Shown here in pieces: positions 56,073-64,000 of a stretch of DNA of 64,000 nucleotides. The notes under the pieces are model-generated. The model saw only the letters and a program-made list of their open reading frames with translations, was not told the origin of the DNA and searched no databases. The translations under genes and the position numbers were made by a program. This stretch comes from Phytohabitans houttuyneae (GTDB lineage: Bacteria > Actinomycetota > Actinomycetes > Mycobacteriales > Micromonosporaceae). The stretch is from positions 310,001-374,000 of the forward strand of contig NZ_BLPF01000004.1 of NCBI RefSeq assembly GCF_011764425.1, given 5' to 3'. Position 1 is the first letter of the stretch, and each line of letters opens with the position of its first letter.

Positions 56073-56462
56073 TCACCCCTTGCGCTGCGATGCGGTGAGG
56101 CGAGACGCCAGGCGCTCTACACGTGGCTGGCTGAGCCAGCAGGCGACCCAGGTGGCAACGACCCCTGCCAGGGCGATCGCGGTCAGCGGCCATCCGCTCA
56201 TACCGACACCCTGAAGAAACCTGATAAGCAATGCGCTCAAGAGGATGAACACCGTAGCCGTTGTGGTAGCGGTGATTAGGGCAGTCGCCGCGAGGACCGT
56301 CCGGCGAAGCGAGCGCGAAGGCAGCAAAGCCTGGGCACGCGGCGTGTTCACAAGCTCAGACGTGTGATCTCGCACGTCGGCATTGATGGACACGACTGGA
56401 ACCATAGAGGCTACGGGCATGCCTTGGGAACCCGTGAGCGGCGTCGAGTTGTCAGCAATCAT
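56073..56462 (-). CDS. Small two-helix membrane protein
   Basis: The 129-aa product (ATG at 56462, preceded by GGATAGGA) has two membrane helices, TVLAATALITATTTATVFIL extended by LSALLI and WPLTAIALAGVVATWVACWL, after a polar N-terminal ~55 residues. A short basic C-terminus suggests cytoplasmic ends. Its function is unknown. Confidence 0.6.
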   Translation of the reverse strand: MIADNSTPLTGSQGMPVASMVPVVSINADVRDHTSELVNTPRAQALLPSRSLRRTVLAATALITATTTATVFILLSALLIRFLQGVGMSGWPLTAIALAGVVATWVACWLSQPRVERLASRLTASQRKG

Positions 56463-56958
56463 GATCCTATCCAAGGATAGTCCACCACAGAGCGCTGCGG
56501 ACCCATCACACCACGTCCGTAAGATCCCTGGGGTGGAGTACTCCATGACAATTTAAACTCGCATTTCGGATCAACCACCGAAGCGTGTCAACAAACCCCA
56601 GGAGGGTCGTGATCGACCAGCTCCGTGCTTCGTCGCTCTTGGTAACCGATCCGAGGTCGACAATGGTAGTGGCCGGTGTGAGCCCCTTATTGCGGCGGCC
56701 GAGGAAGGTGTTGGTGCAGCGGGTGGTAACGGTCTAGTCATCTTGGACAATCTCCGCCTGCGTCCGCCATCGCTCGTCCGTCTGGATTCTGGGTCCTGAC
56801 CGCTAGTTGATGACCCACCCGAGGATCGGTATCGGCCCGGTTTGCCAAATTCGGCAAACGATCACGTTGGGTGCTCTGGCGAAGTGGAAACCGTTCTGTT
56901 CCAAGACTTGGCTCTGACCGCCAACGGTCGTAGCCAGCCCTCCGGCCAACCCTAGCCG

Positions 56959-57083
56959 CCGAAAACTTTTCGGTGACCGCCGCGGGCAGACTGATCTTCG
57001 TAACAGCCTTTCAGTACGGCGGGTTGATCTAGAGCGTTGACATGGGCGTAACGCGCTGGCACGATTTCCGAAAAGGTTTTCGG
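56959..57083. promoter_or_regulatory. Two palindromic operators before the arabinofuranosidase gene
   Basis: CCGAAAACTTTTCGG (56959-56973) and CCGAAAAGGTTTTCGG (57068-57083) are perfect palindromes sharing CCGAAAA half-sites and lying 109 nt apart, the second ending 88 nt before the GH127 start. This is the look of LacI-family operators controlling a sugar-hydrolase gene. The remaining 56463-57171 region has no other feature. Confidence 0.65.
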
Positions 57084-57171
57084 GGCGCTGTTCCGACGGT
57101 ACCGGGCGCTGTCGGAGCGACGAAGCGCGCTCCCTGACCGTCCCGGTATCACTGCGTGGAAGGGACCTTCA

Positions 57172-60100
57172 GTGGCCCAGTTCGACGAGGTCAGGTTCAA
57201 CCGACGCCAGCTCCTCCAGGCATCCGCTCTCGGTGCCGGCGCCACCGCCGGCTCTAGCATGTTCGGGGTGACGCCCGTCGAGGCAGCGCCCCGCATCGGC
57301 ATCGCCGCGGCCGATCCCGGGCCCGGCGGCACCGCGCCGGTGCGGCCGTTCGCGCTGGGTGATGTGCGGCTGGGCAGCGGTCTGCTGCAGGAAAAGCGCG
57401 ACCGCATGAAGAGCTTCCTGCGCCTGTACGACGAGCGGCGCTTTCTGGTCTTGTTCAACAACCAGGCCGGCCGGCCCAACCCGGCGGGCGTCGGGGTCCC
57501 GGGCGGCTGGGAGGACGGCGGGCTCCTGAGCGGCCACTGGGCGGGGCATTACATGACGGCGCTCGCGCAGGCGTACGCGGATCAGGGCGAGGCGGTCTAC
57601 AAGCAGAAGCTCGACTGGATGGTCACCGAACTCGCCGCGTGCCAGGCCGCGATCACCGCGCGGATGGACGGCGGTGGGCCGGGCGGTGAAGAGCCGCCGG
57701 AGCCGGAGATCGACCGGGTGCCGGGGCGGTACAACAGCGCGCTGCGGCTCAACGGGCCGAGCCAGGCGCAGTACGTGACGCTGCCCCAGGAGGCGATCAA
57801 CCAGCTGACCGACTTCACGATCGCGGCCTGGGTCAACCTCGCCTCCACGCAGAGCTGGACCCGGCTGTTCGACTTCGGGCAGAACACGACGGTCAACATG
57901 TTTCTGACCCCGCGGGCCGGCGTGACCGGCAGCGTGCCGCGGTTTGCCATCACGGTCGGGGGCTCGGGCCAGGAGCAGCGGATCAACGGCACCGCCGCGT
58001 TGCCGACCAACCAGTGGGTGCACATCGCGGTGACGCTGGCCGGTGGCACCGGCACGATGTACGTCAACGGGCAGGTGGCGGGCACCAACACCGCCATGAC
58101 GCTCAACCCGTCCAGCCTGGGCAACCCGGGCAACCGGTGGATCGGGCGCTCGCAGTACGGCGACCCGTTCCTGGACGCGACTATCGACGAGTTTCACATC
58201 TTCGACCGGGCGCTGACCCAGCAGGAGCTGCTGTCGCTTCAGGACTCCGCGGCCGGCAGCACGGGCGGTGGCAGCATCGCGTGGTACCGGTTCGACGAAG
58301 AGGGCGGCACCACCCTCCTGGATGCCTCGCCCAACGGACGCGATGGTGGCATCGTGGTCGCGCAGCAGGGTGGGGCGAGCGACTGGGTCCCCACCCACCC
58401 GGGCTACCTCGGCGCGATCCCGGAAGACGCGGTGCTGCGCCTCGGCCCGCCGCGCTGGGCGGTCTACGGCGGCAACGCGGACACCAACACGTGGGCGCCG
58501 TGGTACACGCAGCACAAGATCATGCGTGGCCTGCTCGACGCGTACTACCACACCGGCAACACGCAGGCCCGCGACGTTGTCGTCAAGATGGCGGACTGGG
58601 CGCATCTCGCACTGACCATCGGGGACAAAAACCATCCCGAGTACACGGGTCCGCTCACCCGCGACAACCTGAACTACATGTGGGATCTCTACATCGCCGG
58701 CGAGTTCGGCGGTGCGAACGAGGTGTTTCCCGAGATCTACGCGCTCACCGGCGAGGCGAAGCACCTGGAGACCGCCAAGGCGTTCGACAACCGGGAGTCG
58801 CTCTTCGGCGCCACCGTCGAAAACCGGGACATCCTCGTGGTCACCCCGCAGAACAGGCCCGGCCGGCGCCGCCCGGAGCGGTTGCACGCCAACACGCACG
58901 TGCCGCAGTTCATCGGGTACCTGCGGATCTTCGAGCACACCGGTGACGAGGAGTACTTCACCGCGGCGAAGAACTTCTACGGCATGGTGGTGCCGCACCG
59001 GATGTTCGCCAGCGGCGGCACCGGCGGCAACTACCCGGGCTCGAACAACAACGTCGAGCTGTTCCAAAACCGCGGCAACATCGCCAACGCGATCGCGCAG
59101 GGCGGAGCGGAGACGTGCACGACGTACAACCTCATCAAGCTGGCCCGCAACCTTTTCCTGCACGAGCACGACCCGGCGTACATGGACTACTACGAGCGGG
59201 GCCTGCTCAACATGATCACCGGGTCGCGGGCGGACACGGCGAGCACGGGCGACCCGCAGCTCACGTACTTTCAGCCGCTGACGCCGGGATCCAGCCGCAG
59301 CTACGGCAACACCGGTACCTGCTGCGGCGGCACGGGCCTGGAGACCCACACCAAGTACCAGGAGGCGATCTACCTCAGGTCCGCGGACGGCTCCACCCTC
59401 TGGGTCAACCTGTACGCGCCCTCGACGCTGACCTGGGCGGAGAAGGGGTTCACGGTCACCCAGGAGACGGCGTACCCGCGCGAGGACCGGACGAAGCTGA
59501 CCGTCGACGGCGAGGGGCCGCTCGACATCAAGCTGCGGGTGCCCGGCTGGGTGGAAAAGGGCTTCTTCGTCACCGTCAACGGGGTCGCGGCGAACGTGGC
59601 GGCCACGCCGGGCAGCTACGTCACGCTGAGCCGCACCTGGACGGCGGGAGACACGATCGAGGTCCGCATGCCGTTCAGCATCCGGATCGAGCGGGCGCTG
59701 GACCGTCCGGACACCCAGTCGATCTTCTGGGGCCCGTGCTCCTGCAGATCGTGGGCAACCCCGGCGGTGGCAGCTTCCGCGAGCTGACCCTCTACCGCCA
59801 CCTGAAGCGGGACGGCGACTACTCGCGTGCGGCGATCACGCTGAACGGCACGACGCAGGCGGGCGATCCGAGCTTCACCGCGCAGGGGTACACCGTGCGG
59901 CCGTACTACATCAGCGACACCCAGCCCGTCTCCTCGTACTTCCGCCGGGTCGAGCCGACGATCGTGTTCGGCTCCATCGACACCGGCGTGCCGAACCGGA
60001 AGCGCAACGACGGCCTGCCCGCGTACGACGTACCGGTGACAGGCATCCCGTCCCCCGGCAGCGACGGCCCCACCTTCCTCGACCTGGTGTGGGACAAGGC

Positions 60101-60542
60101 GCCCTTCGCCAACCACGGCGCGTTCGTCGCGGCCGTTACCGGCACCGCCGAGGCGTTCGTCGCGGCGGGCGTCTTCAGCGCGGCCGAGAAGGACGTCGTC
60201 GTCGCACGGGCGGCCGGCGCGGCACAGGAGCTCGCGCCGCCGGTCACCTGGGCGGTCGACATCCAGGCCCGCGCGCAGTGTGTCGGCACCAGCGCCTACG
60301 TGTCGGTCAACGTGCGCAACACCGACGAGGTACCGCTCACCGTCGAACTCGTCACGCCCTACGGTTCGCGGACGGTGAGCGGCGTCGCGCCGGGCAAGGC
60401 CGCCTACCAGTCATTCAACGCGCGCCGGGCGACGGTGCCGGCCGGTACGGTCACCGTGAAGGTCACCGGCACCGTCGACGGCACCGCTGTCACGGCGCAG
60501 TACGACGCACCGTACGAAGCGGGCGGTTGCGCCACTGCCTGA
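57172..60542 (+). CDS. GH127-type beta-L-arabinofuranosidase with inserted LamG domain, frameshifted
   Basis: This secreted glycosidase removes beta-L-arabinofuranosyl residues. A twin-arginine signal (NRRQLLQASALGAGAT) begins the protein. The (alpha/alpha)6 catalytic domain starts near residue 45 and resumes at HPGYLGAIPE near 409. Between them residues ~186-404 form a LamG/concanavalin-like domain. The zinc/catalytic set is intact: ETC (E647, C649) and the pair C717-C718. One missing G after CCC near 59739 breaks the frame; the -1 frame continues VLLQIVGNPGGGSFRELTLY to 60542. Corrected length is about 1123 aa, with beta-rich modules at the C-terminus. Confidence 0.87.
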
Positions 60543-60695
60543 GCACCGCGGTGGCGGCGCCCTTCCGGGCGCCGCCACCGTCGATCGGATCGGGATCTGT
60601 ATACCTTTGGATGAAGCGATCAACCCTTCCCGCCCTCGCTAATCGACCCCGGTCCCTCTTCGCCGGACGGCGGGGAGACAACGGGGAGGTCTACA

Positions 60696-62318
60696 GTGGA
60701 TTTGCGTGCCGGCGTGCGCCGGCTTCTCGCCGCTTTCACGGTCGCCGTCGCGGCGTCGGGGCTCACCGTGATGGTCGCCGCGCCGGCCAGCGCCGGTTCC
60801 GGCCCGCTCAGCATCAGGTCGATCGCCTTCGCCGAGCGCCATGTCGACACCACCGCTGACGCCGTCGTGGTGGCGTTGGACTTCACCATCAAAAACACCA
60901 ACGCCGCCGCGGAGCACCTCGCCGGCGAGGTGAGCGTGCGGCTGGCCGGGACCGCGCCCGGCACGTTCGTCGGGCAGACCCACGAGATCCTTTTCCAGTA
61001 CGGCCAGACGGGCTACGACCACGCGGACTGGATCTCCGGCACGCCGCAGCTTTCGAGCTACCGGTACTCGTTCGTGGTGCCGCGGTACGCCAACGCCCGG
61101 CACGCGCGCTGGGTGGTCACCGCGGTCACCGCGCAGGACGAGCTCGGTGGCACGCTCTCCGTCGACCGCGCCGGCCTGCAGCGGTTCAGCCGGTCGTGGG
61201 TGGCGGCCACGTCGTTGGTCGACACCACACCGCCGAGCCTGGGCGGCGTCGACCGGGACGTGTGGATCGGCAACCGGCGGCCGTACGTGTACACCGCCGG
61301 TGGCAACGCCGAGGTGCGGTACCGCGTCGACCTTTCCGACTACCAGACGGGCTTCTGGCACGGCAGCCTCACCATCACCGGTCCCGGCGGCGCGACCATC
61401 ACCACGGACTTCGCCTCGCAGGTCAACAACCTGTCCCGGTCCTGCGGATACTCCTACCCGTACGACGCCTACGAAGGGCCGTGCGGCGCGCTGGTCGTAC
61501 CGCCGGCGAACACCGCCGCGGGTACCTGGCGGGTCACCTCGGTCGTCCTGGTCGACAATGCCGGCAACACCGCCACCTTCGGCGACCCGGGCACGGAGCC
61601 GGTCGTGTTCACCGCCAACCAGGTCGTCAGCGCCAGCGACTTCACGGTCACTCCCAACCCGGTCAACAACTGGCACGAGAGCGTCGAGACGCGGGTCGGC
61701 ATGGCGGTACACGGCGCGCAGCAGGGCGTCAGCGAGATCATCCTGGACCTCAGCAACGTCGGCGGCCACTGTGCACAGGTCTCGACGACGCCGACCGCGC
61801 ACCCGGACGGCACGTATTCCGTCCCCGTTCGGGCGTACCAGGGCGCCGCCCGGTGCGTCGCGCAGGGCCTGGCCGTCGTCGACGGTGCGGGTAACGCGGC
61901 GGCGTACGGCACGCAGTACTTCGGTCCAGACCCGGGCGTGACGATCCTGCGGCTGCCCAACACCACGCCGCCGGTCGTGACGGCCGCGTCGGTCTCCCCG
62001 GCGACGGTCACCCAGGCCGCGGCGAGCGAGACGACGATCACGCTGTCCGTGCAGGTCACCACCCCGATCGCGCCGGTCACCAGCTACGACCTGTACGTGT
62101 ACGACGCGGCCGGCGAAGAGGTGGTGCGGCAGGGCGGCGGCACCGGCGCCTACAACGGTGTGGTGGAGGTGCACTTCCGCTTCTACGACGGGGCGGAGCC
62201 CGGCGAGTACACGGTCGGCTTCGCGATCTCTGACGCGAGCCGCCTGACCTCGCGCTGGGGCATGCCCGGCTTCCCACCGGTACCCGGTGGCCCGGTGACC
62301 ATCACCGTCACCGCCTGA
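60696..62318 (+). CDS. Secreted multidomain protein of unknown function
   Basis: GTG 60696 follows GGGGAGG. The 540-aa protein has an N-terminal signal peptide (RRLLAAFTVAVAASGLTVMV ending APASA) and then beta-rich, Ig-like repeats, each introduced by DTTPPSLGG- or NTTPPVVTA-like linkers. WIGNRRPYVYTAGGNAEVRY and VVLVDNAGNTATFGD suggest bacterial Ig-like domains. There is no cell-wall anchor. It follows the arabinofuranosidase by 153 nt and may be part of the same extracellular carbohydrate function. Confidence 0.72.
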   Translation: MDLRAGVRRLLAAFTVAVAASGLTVMVAAPASAGSGPLSIRSIAFAERHVDTTADAVVVALDFTIKNTNAAAEHLAGEVSVRLAGTAPGTFVGQTHEILFQYGQTGYDHADWISGTPQLSSYRYSFVVPRYANARHARWVVTAVTAQDELGGTLSVDRAGLQRFSRSWVAATSLVDTTPPSLGGVDRDVWIGNRRPYVYTAGGNAEVRYRVDLSDYQTGFWHGSLTITGPGGATITTDFASQVNNLSRSCGYSYPYDAYEGPCGALVVPPANTAAGTWRVTSVVLVDNAGNTATFGDPGTEPVVFTANQVVSASDFTVTPNPVNNWHESVETRVGMAVHGAQQGVSEIILDLSNVGGHCAQVSTTPTAHPDGTYSVPVRAYQGAARCVAQGLAVVDGAGNAAAYGTQYFGPDPGVTILRLPNTTPPVVTAASVSPATVTQAAASETTITLSVQVTTPIAPVTSYDLYVYDAAGEEVVRQGGGTGAYNGVVEVHFRFYDGAEPGEYTVGFAISDASRLTSRWGMPGFPPVPGGPVTITVTA

Positions 62319-62376
62319 CGAACGAGAACGGGCCGGCGGCGCGAACGTGTCGCGCCGCCGGCTGCTGCGACGAAGG

Positions 62377-63812
62377 TCAGGCGGCGATGGAGGGCAGGAT
62401 CAGTTCGAGGTTCGCCCAGACGCGGGTGGAGTTGTGTGAGGAGAAGGCGGCGCCACCGTAGTACGTGCGGTTGCGGCCCTGCAGCGCGTTGAGGCGGCGG
62501 TAGAAGCCGCGTGCGATGGCCGCCGGTGAGACGTGCAGCTCAAACGGGATGTGACCCTCGAAGACCACGAGGTCCTCGTACCTGAGGGGTACGTGCCGGC
62601 CTTCGCGATCCGTTCGAGGTCGGCGCGGATGTTGCGGCGCACCTGTGTCGTGGGCAGCGGTGTCGGGCTGCCGTACTTCACGTTGTAGAGGCCGGGGATG
62701 CCGGTCGGGCCGATCCCGTAGAGGCCGGGCAGCGGCGGCAGGTTGTACGGCGTTTCCGCGGCCACGTTTTCCAGGCCGATGCCGTCTGGCAGGCCCGAGA
62801 CGCGCGCGACGCCCGTGTAGTAGGCGCCGCTGACGAACTGGCTGAACAGCGACCGCTCGACCGAGTCCAGGTCGAAGCCGGCGAAGCTGCGCAGCAGCGG
62901 TGGGATGGCCACCACGAGCTTCCCGGCGCGGATCAGCCGCGGGCCGTCCGGCGTCGCGACGAGCACGCGCACCTCACGCGCCGAGCGGTCGACCCGGATC
63001 ACCTGCGACTCCAGCAACACGTCGTCGCCGAGGTGGGCGGTCGCGCGCTCGTACAGCAGGCTGTTGTCGTGCGCGGCGCTGGTGAGGAAGCCGCCGCCGA
63101 GGATGTTGCCGGCGACGCCCTGCCCGAAGAGGTTGATCGCGTAGAGCGCGGGCAGGTCGAGGAGGTCGCCGATGCCCTGCCCGTAGTTGAAGATCAGCGG
63201 CACCACCGAGCCGAAGTCGTACTTCTCCACGAAGTCGGCGAAGGGCGCGACCAGGTCGTGCGGCACCGGGTCCGGCAGGTTGTAGACCGTGTCCAGCGGG
63301 CCGAACTCGCTGATCTTCTGGTAGTACGCGGGCAGCGCGACGGGTGGCGGCGGCGTGTAGTCGACCGGCCGTCCGGTGCGGAAGTCGATGTACCGGTTGT
63401 CGGCGCCGAAGCCGCCGGCGGGGGTGAGGCCGAGCCCGAAGCGTTCGAAGTGCCGGTGCACCACCGGATCGTCTTCGAACACGATGACGCCGATGTCGAC
63501 GGTGCCGCCGGTGGCCGGGTCGTGGTAGGTCTCGGTGTGGCCGCCGAGGCGGTCCTTCGCCTCCACCAGCACCACACTCTTGCCGAAGTCTCCGAGGCGG
63601 GTGGCGGCGTACGTGCCGGCGGAGCCACCGCCGATCACGCAGACGTCCCGGTGGATCACGTGCGATTCAGCGAAGGCGGCGGCCGTACCACGGGCCGTGG
63701 CCTGGGCGGCGGCGGACGAGCTCAGCGGCGCGGCGACGGACCCGGCGGCCGTCGCGCCCATGATGCCGAGCATCCGCTTTCGGGTGAGTCCCAAGGCGAT
63801 CTCCTTCTCCAT
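62377..63812 (-). CDS. FAD-dependent amine-oxidase-like enzyme, frameshifted near C-terminus
   Basis: The protein has a Tat-like start (TRKRMLGIMGATAAGSVAA) and a Rossmann FAD motif VCVIGGGSAGTYAA followed by LVEAKDRLGGHTETY, so it is an exported flavin amine oxidase/desaturase-type enzyme. The frame breaks where TACCCC lacks one C near 62590-62595. The other frame then gives RYEDLVVFEGHIPFELHVSP to the stop at 62377. Corrected length is about 477 aa. The substrate is unknown. Confidence 0.8.
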
Positions 63813-63862
63813 GACGGACGTGAGAACGCCTCACTGTATGGGAATTTCTCGATTGAAGCGGG

Positions 63863-64000
63863 TCACTGCGGGAGCAACGTTGCCCGCTCGGGCGCCAGAT
63901 TCGTGTCCTCGCAGAACCGGGCCAGGATCTCGGCCGGATCGCCCGCGTCGCGCCGCAGGAACGTGAAGCGCCGCGCCGGGCGGCCGGCCGGGCCGAGCAG
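63863..64000 (-). CDS. C-terminal end of an unidentified protein; partial
   Basis: The minus-strand frame open to the window edge ends RRFTFLRRDAGDPAEILARF and then CEDTNLAPERATLLPQ before a stop at 63863. It is too short to identify. Its start lies beyond position 64000. Confidence 0.5.
   Translation of the reverse strand: MLGPAGRPARRFTFLRRDAGDPAEILARFCEDTNLAPERATLLPQ

Noticed and set aside
57169-59349. 726-aa minus-strand ORF
   Set aside because: It is the antisense shadow of the GH127 gene, Arg/Val/His-rich without domains.

Overview
The window is high-GC actinomycete DNA. GTG/TTG starts are frequent, stop/start overlaps such as ATGA and GTGA are tight, and there are XRE/DUF5753 and DUF397 regulators, Tat-exported glycosidases and AICE-style xis-int genes. 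A member of the Micromonosporaceae or a close relative is the best guess; no gene here settles the genus. Most of positions 1-53352 looks like accessory DNA (defence genes, integrases, IS relics). From about 53400 onward it looks more like ordinary chromosome.

Region 1 (1-26824) is the centrepiece: a complete dpd (7-deazaguanine-in-DNA) cluster with its own preQ0 supply. queC-queE-queD-folE2 turn GTP into preQ0. A candidate dpdC, a first dpdB, dpdA (a TGT-like DNA transglycosylase) and a second dpdB follow, all translationally coupled. After a 776-nt gap comes dpdE-F-G-H-I-J-K-D, the helicase, ATPase and nuclease genes of the restriction side. The inferred logic is GTP to preQ0, insertion into DNA by DpdA with DpdB, conversion to the amide by DpdC, and attack on unmodified DNA by the rest. 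Upstream lie a PIN-like/GIY-YIG fusion gene (cut by the window edge) and a 12-copy 32-bp tandem repeat.

Region 2 (27002-45100) is a mobile-element graveyard. It holds a tyrosine-integrase relic split by an IS21-family element (istA, istB and a passenger ORF), an intact tRNA-Arg(CCU), an HNH endonuclease, a ribbon-helix-helix protein, a partial tRNA-Arg copy, two convergent intact integrases (one with an excisionase), several unrecognised proteins, an IS5-type relic, a cysteine-rich protein and an IS701-type transposase.

Region 3 (45169-50648, minus strand) is a compact seven-gene operon. In order of transcription it encodes a 56-aa peptide, an aKG-HExxH-type peptide hydroxylase, a small protein resembling effector-associated adaptors, a caspase-like protease with a perfect EF-hand loop, a RidA deaminase, an unrecognised protein and a DUF711 protein. 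I do not recognise this combination and regard it as the best candidate for an undescribed system.

Region 4 (50768-53400) has IS3 and integrase debris ending at a 3' fragment of tRNA-Lys(CUU), very likely an attachment site, followed by a terminator. Region 5 (53666-64000) has a DUF397/XRE regulatory pair with a repeat-rich promoter, two small membrane proteins, a GH127-type beta-L-arabinofuranosidase with a LamG insertion and two palindromic operators, a secreted protein, an FAD oxidoreductase and a partial gene.

A caution applies throughout. About ten otherwise well-preserved genes are broken by single-base indels, nearly all in short G/C runs, and the tRNA-Arg acceptor stem also lacks one G. 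This pattern points to residual sequencing error more than to real inactivation, so genes such as dpdC, the first dpdB, dpdG and dpdD may be intact in the organism.
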